Made by a program: the position numbers and the translations under genes
The notes under the pieces: model-generated
The model's input: the letters and a program-made list of their open reading frames with translations, nothing else
The model's database searches: none
Told to the model about the DNA's origin: nothing
Shown: positions 38,784 through 50,652 of the stretch, piece after piece
How positions within the stretch are numbered: position 1 is the stretch's first letter
Layout of the letters: each line of letters opens with the position of its first letter
Origin: Synchiropus splendidus
Lineage: Eukaryota; Chordata; Actinopteri; Syngnathiformes; Callionymidae
Assembly: GCF_027744825.2 (NCBI RefSeq)
Contig: NC_071338.1
Location: 22,568,001 to 22,632,000, forward strand
Length of the DNA: 64,000 nucleotides
Direction of reading: 5' to 3'

Positions 38784-39781
38784 GTCCAGATCATCTGTGA
38801 CTTTCTAACTTCATCACCCAACTCCTCCATATGAGCCGTCCCCTGTGATGTACACGTCTAATCTAGTCCAAGGAAAAGTCAAAGCATCCTGAATCCTGGC
38901 ACCTCCAACTCTGCTTCCTTTATTTGGCTATAGGACTATAAAGCTCAGACCACCGCTAGTGGCCTTTTCCACCCTGCCTTATTCTTCTAAACTGGATGAA
39001 AATCATTTGTTTTCACCATCACTACACCACTTGTACACGTTAAGTAAACCAGATTAACAAGATTCCAGTATAAATAGAAGAAAACTGCAACAACTCAGAG
39101 GTAGAGGAGACCCAAGCGCAGAGGCAGGAAGAGGAAACTAAATAAGCAAAAAATGATTTCATGACAAAAGAAGTGAAAACAAGTGGGACACAGCCCAACT
39201 ATGAAAAAACAGCAAACAGAAAGTGAGTCCAATGGAGCGAAACATGAGGTGATAAGTTCACAGTCCAGAGTGCATGATCCAAGAATCAGACTCTATGAAA
39301 CAAGACCAGAAGAGTCGGGCACAATCGGGCAACACACGACACGGACAACTAAAACAAGAGAACAGAATGAGCACAAGCAAAAAAACAACTAAAAGTCACA
39401 GTGGCGAAAAAGGAGGGCAAACCAGCAGCAAAAAAAACCCCAGCACAAACGTAATTCAATGGGAAAATACTTGCACAGACAGACGAGGAAAACATGGAGC
39501 ACCATGTGTCAGTGCCATTTCAGCGCAGGTGGAGGTGATCAGTGGAGATTGTGTTCAGGTGTGATCATGCCAGGCTTTGTCAAGCTGGAGGAGAGGGAAA
39601 CAGATGAGGAGAAGGAAGCAGTAAGAAATAAAAGCAGAAGTACTTTCATTTTCAACTTTGTTTACGTTTCACTTTTTTACTGCGTTTACATTACATTTAC
39701 AAAAGGCTACATTTGGAGACTTTCATGTGGTGGGCATGAAGGATAATGCCGATGTGGATGGTGGCCTTAGTTGGGTACCAC
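38784..39781. other. Intron with A-rich repeat-like block
   Basis: From about 39080 to 39610 the plus strand is strongly A-rich with many CA, GA and AAA runs (AGAGGTAGAGGAGACCCAAG through GGAAACAGATGAGG). The texture resembles long non-autonomous repeats common in fish, and the similar block at 47460-47840 supports that. The open frames inside it are low-complexity and not called. Confidence 0.3.
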
Positions 39782-40008
39782 TACTGAGGAGTAGATGAGG
39801 TATCATGAAACAGTACTGCAGGGTAGATGAAACTGCGTCCTAATTTTCAGGGGGCGCCAGATGGCGCTCTTGATTTCAAAATGATGTGCGGGTTAATTGA
39901 ATTCGTAATTGAAGTCTGTCCATTTTACAGCAGACTGTGCCATCTGGTGGCCCTGGACGCCGTGAAACCTCAACACTTCGTCATGAAACCTCAGCTACTA
40001 CATGAAGC
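39782..40008. mobile_element. Palindromic MITE, longer-subfamily copy
   Basis: The left end is TACTGAGGAGTAGATGAGG, followed by TATCATGAAACAGTACTGCA and TTTTCAGGGGGCGCCAGATG. The right arm is GTGCCATCTGGTGGCCCTGG and CGTCATGAAACCTCAGCTAC, with the tip degraded. No target-site duplication is seen. Confidence 0.68.
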
Positions 40009-41415
40009 CTTTACATTCCGATCAGGCTTATACTGCGATTTGAGTGTTCCGTGTTGAATGATAAGAAGATCTGGCGTCTGAAATCAAAAAGTAACGTCAT
40101 TTGCGACAAAAAAAAACAAACAAAAAAAACCCTGTGATTCAGAGTCTCATAACAGATCAGTTTCAATGCCACAGGATGTTAGAGGATGACTTGTTCATAA
40201 ATTATCAGGACTTTTTCCCCGCCTCCTGCCATCTTCCTTTCACTGAAATGAGTGTCATGTGACATCACAACAAGATGCAGGAAGCGAACCTGTCAAAAAA
40301 AATCAAGACACGACAATCCAACATGCATCATTCTGCTGAAAAGCAAACATATGACGTCTGTGTATGAGGTTCAAAAGATGAATAAACCAAAGTATATCTA
40401 CCAGCAAAACTTTTTTCTCCTACATGATTGAATATTGATCACACCATCAAACACATAGAATTTGCCTCAGATCTCTGTGTTTTATACAACTCACGACGGC
40501 GTTGAAATGCTGTCAGCGCCACTTTTTTTGCGATGTGAGTCATAAACGTCCAGATGTCAGCAAAGGTGAGAGAACACTTATCCTGGGTTTCCAAACTGAG
40601 GGGGTAGTTGATGCTTATCAAAACTAATGAGCTCTTGATCCCATCCACAACTTGAAACATCACAAATCTTCAGATCCTCTGGCCTGCAGACAAACTCACT
40701 TAATTGCAACCCCATTTTTCTCCCAGTACTGAACACGGTTCAGGTATACTTCAGTTAATATTCAATTATTCTTATCACTTCCCCCCAAAACCGACTCTCT
40801 CTCTCAGCTAATAAACTCATTACCGCTCGACAGCAGGGTGTCCCTGTTTTTGATAAGTGTTCAGACTCCTTCCCAGAGACAAGAAAAGTTATTCGCATGA
40901 AACAAATTTTAATTCAAAATATTCTACAGAGGCTTCCACTGATGAAACCCTGTTCACATGGAGACGGAGTCCGAGCTGTGTGTCGGACAGGGAGCTGATG
41001 TTTTCAGTCTTTGGCCTTGTAAGTTGGTACACTGAATGAGTAAATGTGGCTTCTTGATCCGTACAGTACTTCCAAGCCTTACCTTTTTGAAAATGATGTA
41101 TTCTTCTGCTGATGTGGTCATCATCCTCCGGGACCGTGGATATGCTCACAATGTAAGCCTCATGTAAACAGGGAAGGTTTCATCTCCAATCTAGATAGAT
41201 TCATTCGGACTGTGGAAAAAGCGCTAATGCAACTGTAACTAGTGTGAAGCAGAGTTCCCCCCTAGAGGTGCAAACTGGGTTTGGACAGGTTACCTTTATC
41301 CAACTGACCATATGGTGTCTCAATAGTAATCCTGCTTTTACTGTAAAATAAACCAACTGTTCACAGTGCTGAGGCCATATTCCTAAAGATTGTTAGTTCA
41401 AAGTGTTGCTCCTAC

Positions 41416-41625
41416 TGCTGATGGGTAGATAAGGTATCATGAAACAGTACTGCAGGGAAGATGAAACAGTGTCCTAATTTTCAGGGACCACCAGAAGACG
41501 CTCTCGGTTTAGAAATGGATTGAGGTTTCATTGAATCAGTTGTTCTAGTCCAAATGACACCTGGTCATCTGGTGGTCTCTGAAAATCAAGATACTGTTTC
41601 ATGAAACCTCTTCCACCCATCACTC
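41416..41625. mobile_element. Palindromic MITE, complete copy
   Basis: The ends are TGCTGATGGGTAGATAAGG and CTTCCACCCATCACTC. The left arm contains ATCATGAAACAGTACTGCAG, and the right arm CATCTGGTGGTCTCTGAAAA. The flanks GCTCCTAC (41408-41415) and GCTCCAGC (41626-41633) match at 6 of 8, an aged 8-bp duplication. Confidence 0.75.
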
Positions 41626-41727
41626 GCTCCAGCTTGCCAAAATCCAAGGAAGTTCTTAGAATTACGATGACTTCTTAGAGTAAAAATAAATAAAGAATAA
41701 ATAATAATAGAATAGAAATGAAGAGTT

Positions 41728-41825
41728 TCATGAGTGTTGAAGGGTTGTTGAGGTTTCCTGATTTTCAGTGGCCACCAGAAGGCAGCGTCTGCATTTGTTA
41801 ATACAAAATAGAGTTGAAATGCATG
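41728..41825. mobile_element. Fragment of the palindromic MITE family
   Basis: GAGTTTCATGAGTGTTGAAGG, GTTGAGGTTTCCTGATTTTC and GTGGCCACCAGAAGGCAG correspond to a left arm only. It lies 103 bp after the complete copy at 41416. Confidence 0.5.
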
Positions 41826-42400
41826 AGTGACCACCATGGCTATGAATCCTCTGCAAGAAAAAAAGCATGTTGAGATGCAGCCATATCACAACTCATCAAA
41901 CAGTGAACAGTAAAAGCTACGCTCTAAGCAAAATTGTCATCAACTGGATGTTTTCTGCATTTTCTTCTTAAAATTTGTATTTTCTGATTTTGAGCTGTCA
42001 AACGTTAGATTTTAAGTAATGTCAACTTAAAACCTGCATTTATTTGCCCCCCTGGATACATCCCATTTCTGGATATGTCAGTTTCAATTGAAGGAATCGT
42101 GTGGCATGAAATCTTGTTGCATGGACAGTTCACTTGATTCTTGAGTGTATTTATCTGGTTTTTAGATGTCCCCCTTTTGCACTTCATCAATGTTCATTCA
42201 GAAAGATGTGGGACTGTTGGGTGCTGTTTCTGTGTTCAATGATGGATGAGTAAGGATGGAAACTGGCAGACAGAAAACACAAAAACTGGCTCCTTCCTGG
42301 CATGTGGGGGCGGAGTCATGACAGGAAATAGCGGCCCACACTCTTGAGGATGTTATTTGATGATTGTAAATAGTCTTCATTCGTTCATTTGCGAGTGAGC

Positions 42401-42497
42401 GAGTTTATCTGTGCCCTGGGATTGGATGGGACCTGTGTCCTTGTCTCGCTGTGAGTAGGTTCCAGTCCCCCACAACCCTATGAAGGAATGAATCAAT
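42401..42497 (+). repeat. Remnant of an L2-type LINE 3' tail
   Basis: GTGCCCTGGGATTGGATGGG, then CTCGCTGTGAGTAGGTTCCAG, CCCCCACAACCCTATGAAGG and AATGAATCAAT closely follow the common fish repeat end (GTGCCCTGCGATTGGCTGG ... AGCTGGGATAGGCTCCAGC ... CCCGCGACCCT ... GAATGAATGAAT). It is the terminal 100 bases of a truncated non-LTR element in plus orientation. Confidence 0.55.
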
Positions 42498-43684
42498 ATT
42501 ATTTCATTTCACTGCGGTAATAATGTCACTTTGCCAAGCAGTTGCACCTCCACCCTGGCATTGGATGAGCAATTGTGTTGATGGTGTTATTTCCTTAGAG
42601 CATCATATCCGGAGCAACAAAAAATGAATTTCCACGAATCAGAAGTTGTTTGAAATTCTCTTCAAATGATGTACGACTTTAGTTCTCTCCAAAATGTGTT
42701 TGCTTCTCCGCATGGCTGCAAACTCCGGAACAAACATCCGAATGTTTCAGAAGTTTGGCTTTATTACACTGCTAATCGTGCGATTGTAATACACAGATAG
42801 AGACACAGCCACAGATAGACATGCACGACACTAGATGTTTTATGTCAGAGACAGATGAGCGCAGGGCCAGGGGAAATAAGTGCAATCTGCCTCAGGTCAA
42901 ATAGACACAGCAACCACATAATAACACTCCATCAATGGAGGCCGGAGCTGCACCGTGCCACTTAACCTCGGTATTGTGTGAGACAGCTGCTGGAAATAAA
43001 TAAAGAGAAGCTGGATGGAAGGCAGAGAGAGGCGGTCAATAGCCAACATCCCCATCACCCCTCCGGAGCGTGAACTTTTACTGTCTTTGTTGGTGCAGCC
43101 AGGTTCATAATTTTCGACAAGGTGAGGGGGCGCTGCGTTGCGTCAGCCGCAACTTTTGCTAGCATTACTCCTCATCACATCAAAGGCGTAATCAGCTGGA
43201 GCGTCGAGAAACAAGCCGGCTGGGCTCCGGCGGGAGGGATGGGCGAGCGGCTTCCCCGAGGAGCCGGGTCGATGGCATTGATTGAGCTGGCCTGCATGTT
43301 GGAGTGGATGTGGGGAAGGAATTTTTCCATCATTCCTTTGACTGCATGCTCATGTTCGGGATCTAAATTTTGGGTAAGAAAGTCTTCCATATAGGCTGTT
43401 GTAACTTCGACTTCAGTATCCGGGAATATGAGGTTGTTCTGGGAGTCAGTTCTGCTCTATTGAATAATTTTTTAATAGCATTACAAATCTTTATGATTTT
43501 TTTTTGTACTTATTGACACACTGGACAATATTTCATGGTTGGATGCTGTAATAAAAAAGTTACTGTATGATTATCTAGAATCTTGAAGAAATATAACTTC
43601 TTTCATGTGTAAAGAAATAAAAATAAATCACAATAAAGTCCAAGTGAATGAGCACTGTACATCAGTAGAAAACTGCCTGCTATT

Positions 43685-43892
43685 TAGTGACAGGTAGCTG
43701 AGGTATCATGAAACGGTACTGCAGGATTGATGAAACAGTGTCCTCATTTTCAGGGGCCACTAGATGGCGCTCTTGGTTTAGAGATGATGAGGTGTCATTC
43801 CAAATGACAGCGCCATCTGGTGGTCTCTGAAAATCAGGACACTGTTTCATGAAACCTTTTCAATACTGTGAACCCTCACCTACCCATCACTA
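43685..43892. mobile_element. Palindromic MITE, complete copy with 8-bp duplication
   Basis: The ends are TAGTGACAGGTAGCTGAGG and CACCTACCCATCACTA. The arms contain ACGGTACTGCAGGATTGATG and GCGCCATCTGGTGGTCTCTG. The flanks CTGCTATT (43677-43684) and CTGGTATT (43893-43900) match at 7 of 8. Another copy of the other subfamily begins only 22 bp downstream. Confidence 0.82.
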
Positions 43893-43914
43893 CTGGTATT
43901 CATTTGTTTGTTGG

Positions 43915-44104
43915 TAGTGACAGGCTTATGACGCCTCATGATACAGTGTCCTCATTTTCAGTGCCCACTAGATGGCAATCCAACTTGAAAATTATTTCTA
44001 ACTATTTAATTGAAACCCGATATCATTGTGAAACCGAGCAGCGCCACCTACTGAGCTCAATAAATGACAAATGTGTTTCATGAAGCCTCATCAGCCCATC
44101 ACTT
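43915..44104. mobile_element. Palindromic MITE, complete short-subfamily copy
   Basis: The ends are TAGTGACAGGCTTATGACG and CCTCATCAGCCCATCACTT. The core has GTGCCCACTAGATGGCAATC and GCGCCACCTACTGAGCTC, the hallmark of the short subfamily. The flanks TTTGTTGG (43907-43914) and CTTGTCGG (44105-44112) match at 6 of 8. Confidence 0.78.
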
Positions 44105-44639
44105 CTTGTCGGTCTCTGGTTGAAGAAGTTATCATCACAGTAGCATACAAAATCATCAAGTCCAATCAAGAAAAAAAGGCATGGTTGATTCTGAGTAAAT
44201 ATTAAATAATAAAAACAGACATATATTCAGGACAGTCTAATATTTTAAACTTTTTAGCTGATTACAGTTGAAAAAAAAAACATGCTTCAGCGGTTGAACC
44301 GTCACTAACACACTGTAGCTTAGTTCCGGGCCACTGTGACATGACACCTGCTGGTCGACTCAGGATTTCAGGACTATTGTTGTGAAAGTGGGTGCGGAGG
44401 ATGAAAAGCAGCTCAGATCGAGTCATCAGAGCTGGACTTGGTCCTGCATTTATCTTCCTCTAACACCACCATTATCACCGCTGCCGGACTGTACATGAAT
44501 AACAGGAAGCAGAGGAGGAATACATTTTCCTGTGTAAAAATGCCTCATTAAAAGCGTCTTCAGACTGGATGACATAACTATGATTTAACATTGTGTTCCT
44601 TCTCAGCTGAGATGTGATTACTCTGTGTTGGAACTTGGG

Positions 44640-44930
44640 GTGTGAGGAGAGAAGACGATAATAAGAGTCTGTGTGGAAAACACCCTTGCACATTAAAGGT
44701 CTGGCTCAGTCATGATGGAGCATCGCGATTTTTCACCTATGCCTCATATGACTGCTTTGCTGCAGATGCCAAACAGATTTGCATGTTCCCTTTGAGGCAG
44801 GTCTGCAGCACAAGGCCCTTTTGCTTTTTACGCGCCGGATTCATTCATTCAGTTTTTAAATAACAATGTGTCAATTAAAAACAGTTGTTTTGCTGATAAT
44901 TCGATAGGCATTGTTGTCTTTTAGCTAATA
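44640..44930. other. Repeat-poor island, candidate conserved non-coding element
   Basis: This is sequence of mixed composition without transposon debris, ending in an AT-core-rich segment (GTGTCAATTAAAAAC, GATAATTCGATAGG, TTTAGCTAATAAAAAATTG). A short open frame crosses it without splice sites. Regulatory function is only a guess from texture. Confidence 0.22.
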
Positions 44931-45490
44931 AAAAATTGCACTGTTTTACCTGTGGCTTTTGTTGGTATAGTCTTTAGAATTCAGCCTGGTTTTGATCATA
45001 TCTATCCACTGATCTGCTGTTACAACAATGATCAGAGTCATTCATCTACATAGACCGTCTCAACTGTCAAGTCAGTGTCATACTGGACGAAATTCACTGC
45101 AATTTTTCTTCAGCTTTTTTTTGTCACTCAGTTTGTTTCTTGAAGTTATCATCCATCCATCCATTTCTTTTTTTTTTCAACGAACTGAGAAGCTTGCCCA
45201 GGTAGGGTTATTAAACTGGACAAGGACCAGTGTGTTCATGTTGCTTTTGAATTCTCTCATTCATCCCTTTAATTTCAATCTGTACAGCAGTGTTTCAAAA
45301 CAAAACAACTCCCTTGGGAGCTGGAGGGTGGTCAACTCCAACATTCGGAGGCTGCCGTGCCAAGTATCCTTGGACACGACACCTCAGCATATGTGAATGT
45401 GCACGCATGGTTATGGTGGTGGTCAGAGGCATTGTCTGGTGCCAGTCTTGTCCAGGTCAGTCGAGGCAAATCTTGAATGAATAATGGCTT

Positions 45491-45711
45491 TACGGGTAGG
45501 AGAGGTTTCACTGTATTGTAGGAAAGTTTCATGAAACAGTGTCCTGATTTTCAGAGGCCACCAGATGGCACTGTCTCCTGTAAATTGTTTGCACTAATCA
45601 TTCAAATATAATTTCTAAACCAAGAGCGCCATCTAGTGACTCTTAAAATTTAGGACATTGTTTCATCAACTCTGCAATACTGTTTCATGATACCTCTGCT
45701 ACCCATCACTA
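45491..45711. mobile_element. Palindromic MITE, longer-subfamily copy with eroded left tip
   Basis: The left part is TACGGGTAGGAGAGGTTTCA and AAGTTTCATGAAACAGTG. The right part is GCGCCATCTAGTGACTCTTA, CTGTTTCATGATACCTCTGC and CTACCCATCACTA. The right terminus is intact and the left has lost its first bases. No duplication is visible. Confidence 0.72.
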
Positions 45712-46381
45712 ATAAACAAACAGTCGTCCTCAACTGCAACCTTAAAAGTCATGTGATGTCAAGTCTTTCAGCTTCCAGTTGAGTTTTGACTTTGACATTT
45801 TTTTCACTTCATGAAAAGTAATTCAAAGTTTTTTTTTTGAGGACAACTCTGACAAAACAGCATCTCCCTGAATGAAGATTTCCATCTGAAATGGAAGTGG
45901 ACCCCAATCTCTTGCTCAACAACACAGTCTCCGTGGTTCCCAGTCAGCAGGGGAATTGTGGTTGTTGCTAAGCAATCCAGCTCAGGTCTGTACAGTAAGT
46001 TACTGGATAAAACTGCTCTCCACTTATGTAGTCCACTTTATTTCCCCATCACAGATGCATTTAAATGCTAAGTGTTTTCATTGACTGGAGAGCCAGTAGG
46101 GAAAAGAGGAGCGCAGAAGAGAGAGGAGACGGGAGCGGGCGAGCGCGGATGCTGTCTCACAGTTTGAATCCGACAGATGGACCGATACGGCGGCCATATC
46201 TCATTTTCTTTTCTTCAGCTGTGGCCGCTGTATCTCACAGTTGCATCGTTTATTTATTTGTCTTCTGGTGTGTGTTCACTGTGGTGTTAATCAGACACAC
46301 AGATCTATAGCCACTGTAGAGAGAAGAAAGGCGGACAGGAAGTCATTTTAGACTATTGACTGGTCTCGTGTGTGTTTGCAG

Positions 46382-46489
46382 CTGGTCGACAACACAGAGC
46401 AGTTTGGCAAGTCGTGGGTGGCCTCCAGTATCCATCCTGATTACTCCATCGATCCAGGGAGCGAGAAGGTTGAAGCCTGGGCCATCAAG
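46382..46489 (+). CDS. Candidate internal exon C of the unidentified plus-strand gene
   Basis: A good acceptor (TCTCGTGTGTGTTTGCAG) opens a 108-nt segment in phase 0: LVDN, then TEQFGKSWVASSIHPDYS, then IDPGSEKVEAWAIK. The preceding exon B ends in phase 0, so the frame is kept. The chosen donor AAG|GTGCCC is weak. Reading on gives VPKFQTLLQL and then a low-complexity tail to a stop at 46637-46639, so the true 3' border is uncertain. Third codon positions are GC-rich compared with the flanks. Acidic and aromatic residues suggest a folded soluble domain, but no family is recognised. Confidence 0.58.
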
Positions 46490-46885
46490 GTGCCCAAGTT
46501 TCAGACGCTACTTCAGCTTACAAAAAAAGTCTCTCTCAAACAAACACTGAACACACCTGTGCTACTCACTGCAGATACACTTTTTGGCATCAACAACCAT
46601 AACAAAATTTTTGTATTTACCAAACGATATTATTATTAAATCAAAGAGCGTCACATACATTTTTCTGACAGTTAATGGTGCATATTTTTGGTGCACTCAA
46701 CTAATATCCGCCATCTAGACTTGCTGTATAATAAAAAAAAATGAATCAATGTTAACCTATTACAAGTGTGTTTATACATACAAGGTCATTTGAAAAAAAC
46801 AAGCAAAAAAGAGGCACAAAAATGCATATTCATTTGTTCATCTTCTACCCCATGTTCACTTTTGGAGGTTGCGAGGGGCTGGAGC
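46490..46885. other. Sequence after exon C, ending in an old L2-type remnant
   Basis: 46490-46640 is open in the exon C frame but becomes Lys/Phe/Tyr-rich and loses coding character, so it is treated as intron. From 46831 (CATTTGTTCATCTTCTACCC) to 46885 (GAGGGGCTGGAGC) the bases match the fish L2-type repeat CATCCATCTTCTACCGC ... GGGTCGCGGG ... GCTGGAGC, interrupted by the MITE at 46886. Confidence 0.45.
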
Positions 46886-47082
46886 TAATGATAGGTAGAT
46901 GAGGTTTCATGAAACAGTGTCCCAATTTTCAGAGCCCACTAGATGTCGCTCTTGATTTACAAATGATGTGTGGTTTCATTGACTCAGTTGTTCAAGTCCA
47001 AACATTTTACAGCAGACAGTGCCACCTGGTGGCTTCTGAAAATCAGTCCACTGTTTCATGAAACCCCATCAACCCTCCACTA
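46886..47082. mobile_element. Palindromic MITE nested in an L2-type repeat, perfect 8-bp duplication
   Basis: The element runs from TAATGATAGGTAGATGAGG to CATCAACCCTCCACTA. The flanks GCTGGAGC (46878-46885) and GCTGGAGC (47083-47090) are identical. The interrupted repeat resumes directly after the second GCTGGAGC (CAGATCTCAGCTACTTTTGG, then GAGACAGGGGACACGCTG), so removing the element and one duplicate restores a continuous L2-type tail. This is direct evidence of the element's boundaries and its 8-bp target duplication. Confidence 0.9.
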
Positions 47083-47133
47083 GCTGGAGCAGATCTCAGC
47101 TACTTTTGGTGCGAGACAGGGGACACGCTGAAA
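47083..47133 (+). repeat. Right half of the interrupted L2-type repeat
   Basis: GCTGGAGCAGATCTCAGC, then TACTTTTGGTGCGAGACAGG and GGACACGCTG continue the repeat segment that ends at 46885 and correspond to the family text GCTGGAGCCTATCCCAGCT ... GGGCGAGAGGCGGGGTACACCCTG. Confidence 0.6.
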
Positions 47134-47364
47134 CATGATGAAACTGCTTTGTAGTACGGATCCCTCCACCGGCACAAGTCATGCCCACCTATTGATTGAT
47201 ATATGGATGATAAAATGCCAGCAAATAACAATGCAGGTAACAGTGGAACAATGCAGGTAGTCAAGGATAGAAACCCACAGACACAGAACACAAAGTGTGT
47301 TTTGTGTTATATTTATGATTAGATTGTGGTGGCGTACTTCTTCTTCTTCTTTTTACAATTATTG

Positions 47365-47366
<2 letters not shown>

Positions 47367-47437
<71 letters not shown>
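47367..47437. repeat. ATT trinucleotide microsatellite
   Basis: About 23 uninterrupted ATT units are preceded by a TTC run (47336-47352) and followed at 47488-47545 by a GAA/CAA-rich run. Open frames across it on both strands are repeat artefacts. Confidence 0.96.
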
Positions 47438-47487
47438 GCACTGATACAGAATATAGAGGAAGGAAAACCAAGATTGCAATCGAACGA

Positions 47488-47545
47488 GGTTAGAAGAAGA
47501 AGAACAAGAACAAGAAGAAGAAGAACAAGAACAAGAAGAAGAAAA
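47488..47545. repeat. GAA/ACAAGAA-rich purine tract
   Basis: Alternating GAAGAAGAAGAAC and AAGAACAAG units form a duplicated block of about 27 bp. The surrounding 47460-47840 is A-rich and repeat-like, similar in texture to 39080-39610. Confidence 0.8.
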
Positions 47546-50500
47546 GGAAACTAGTTGTAGAAACCAGTACAAAATACGGATCAGAACAGAAGCCAACATG
47601 GCAGTCAGAACACTCAGGTGGAATAAGACAGAATGAATGTGGAACAGAAGGCCATGAACTTCAGGTCTCTGAAACAAACAAAACTCAGACCAGAATGCAA
47701 AACAAACCAAGAGCACAGGAGGGAAGCTAGTGGAAATGTCTGAGGGGAAACATTAGAGCTGGCGTCCTGATTGGCTGAGTAGCTCCAGGTCTTTGGTATT
47801 GTTGAAGTACACCACGGTAATAAAACAGGAGCATGACAATACTGGCTGATTGGACTTTTACCTCATGCTAACACATGATCTTAGCAATCTGGCTCTCGTG
47901 GATAGGCTTTTGTTTTATTTGTGTTGATGTATGGTCGTAATTTCCGCACCACGACCTGAAGTGATCAATACAAATAGCATGAGTGCACTCATGGGAGCTG
48001 CAGCCTATGATGACCTCGGTCACGGTCTTTCCCAGGTGAAATGAGTAAACACTGATCTCACCTTTGATTCACTTTGCATTCCTCATAACAGTCAGCACTG
48101 TATGAGTCTACTTTTTGTGTTGGTACGTCAACTTCACAGGTTCTGCGGACGCTGTTGATGTGCACCTCTGTATTGATCTTGCTTAACAGAGTCAGCTCTC
48201 TGTGAAATGAAGAGATAATTTAGAAAAGAAAAAATGCATCAGCCGCTGCGCAGCCAGTTGAGATGGAAGAGAGAAGCATATGGCAGACACAAGGATGCAA
48301 GTCAACTTTCCCAACGTCAATGTATTACGCCATAGGAGTGAGGATGGGTTGTTTGTGAAGATCTACATCTTTTCAGGTAGAAGCACAAACAGAAGGCTCT
48401 GTCCGGATTCGTCTGTAGCGCTGAGCATAAATGGGTCTTCATACTTCCACTGGTGCAATAACATCATCCGGTTGCCACGCAGCATTCCAGCATGTCTTCA
48501 CTGATATTGAAGCTGAAGAGATTATTTACGATGACACCACATGGATTAGACGGCAGGATATTCCTCTTATGACACCGAGGTTACAAGATCATTTCCATTT
48601 CTGTGCATTCACCCATAGTTCTGGCCCTTTATATGTGTGTGAGCCTGGTGTAGACAGCTGTAACATTAACCCACCTTGGTATACATGTCAAGTATCTGCT
48701 GCTGCTGCTTCAAATCTAACAACATCACAGAAGAACTCCAGAAATGAGCTCCAAGAAATATCAGCCAAGAGTTCAATCTGCTCTGTAAGAGGAAGAATGA
48801 GAGACATCTCTATGTGTTAACACATAAAAAAAGCCTCATTACAATAATGGAGCGGCAGTAGCTGGTGGTTGTAAAACTCTAATCACTCATATTTAGCTTC
48901 GAACTGTTGGAAATGACCTTGCCTTCGTATTCACACGGCTCACTTTGTCAGTATGAATCCAATTTTACAAGTGTCAAATGCAAGGGCACGGTAGAAGGAT
49001 TCTCCTTAAAAGGAATTTCTTGCTCTTTTTTCGGCTGGCATTCTACAGTAAAACCTGGTTCCAGCGCCTTACACAAACTCTGACTGGCTTAGACACGGTC
49101 AGGCCATTTCAGATATCCTTGGAGGACTCCAGGTATGAAATTGGAGGAAAAAAGGGAAGCCTGTTACACTCGAAAATATGTGTGCGTGCGGTGTATAGCC
49201 CACATTTTCCCATTTCTTGTTGCACCCATACAGTTGTTAGTGCAACAGGACATTAAGATTTTCAACCTGTGCTTCCAGAAGGATGGGAAAGTTACTTATC
49301 AGTCAACAAATACTACGTGCAGCCCATTTTTGCATCAAACAGAAGACAAACAGAGGAACGCAGGGAGTGCAACTGTCGCATCTGGTGATCCTGCATTTGG
49401 CTTCAGGGCATCAGGGACAAATTCCTTGCAAATGGACTCAATTAAGTTTCAGCTTTCAACTTTCAAACCTCCAACAGATTTTCCACCACCATGGAATCTG
49501 AAGCCAGTTCCACTGGGTATAGGATGAAGAGACATGAACTGCAAATCGATCACCATCATATTAATGGACATTTGTCCTGTGTTTAAATGCAAAGACTACT
49601 CACTATTTGGTTTAAATGTGCTCCTTTTTGATTTTTAGGAACAATTAATTTCATTGAAGTATAGGCACATGTGAATCTGAAACCCACCTAACACTTTACA
49701 TTTTGAGCCTAATCTTTGCATTATTTAATTTCCAAAGCAATATTTTCTTGAATATTGTTTATAGCATCCTGCGCTATGGCTTTTATTTGACATTTAAAGA
49801 TTTATTCCCCTCCTTTCAGTTCATAAATCATTCAGCTCTGATGCAAAACGCGTTTGGGCCAATTTGCTTTACTCATTATGTTTGTTAATGATCCGTATCA
49901 GCTTCAGTCCTTTTAGGTTTACTCCAATGTCTGAAAGAAATTTGTCTAGATTTGAGTCAATATTTGAGAGCCTGCAAGTGATGCCTTTGGCAAACAGCGA
50001 ACTCAGACAGGTACCATTCGTACATTCACCTTATATGCAGCTCAGTATTGCACTGAATCCCTGCAGGTGAGCACACTTGTTTTTTTTGTTTTTTTTTCAT
50101 CTGCTCTACAATGACCTATTGCTTGTGGCTAAAAGACAAATTGAATTTGGCTGAAAGTTACAAGTCATCACGGTTATCTCTGCACTTTGTCTTCATCCTC
50201 GGAGGCATACGTGGTTAAGCATAACATGACCCCATTTTCATTGCCTCAACAAAGTGAAAGGGGAGTTCAGGATGGGAAAGCTATTTAAAAACCTGAGTTT
50301 TCAACTGCAGCCATTGCCTCTAAATGTGACCTCTAGTTTATCTTCCAAGATGCAACAGAAGTCACTTGTTGTCATAAATGATCAGTCATTTCTCGTCCAT
50401 ACTTAGTTTCAATATAATGGATAGAATTGTCACTTGGAAAGTCTCAATGGTTGAATGAGTGAAATTGATGATTTCATGTACGAGCAAGGTGAATATTCTG

Positions 50501-50652
50501 GTGGGAGAAGCTTCTGACATTTTGCCTCTGGCAGTGTATTCTTCTCATAGTCACACAAGAACAATACTTTGACCCCCGGAGATAAATGATTCAGAGATTG
50601 AAACTTTATTAAATGTTAATGTTCCTTTCTTTTTGTACACTGCTGATGTTCC
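47546..50652. other. Downstream intron or flank, no supported gene
   Basis: A 129-codon open frame at 48431-48820 and others at 48978-49527 have no good splice borders or recognised motifs. A segment 49918-50067 has an acceptor-like TCCTTTTAG and a strong donor-like CTGCAG|GTGAGC, but its open frame begins in phase 2, which does not follow exon C. It remains an unplaced possibility. Nothing else is nameable here. Confidence 0.35.

Noticed and set aside
47261..47716. 151-codon minus-strand frame and its plus-strand counterpart
   Set aside because: Most of the product is poly-Ile, poly-Tyr or Ser/Cys runs from the ATT and GAA microsatellites.
48431..48820. 129-codon open frame
   Set aside because: No acceptor in a compatible phase and no recognised homology; composition matches the surroundings.
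49918..50067. Open segment ending at CTGCAG|GTGAGC
   Set aside because: The open frame starts in phase 2, incompatible with exon C, and the acceptor tract is mediocre. No partner exon was found.
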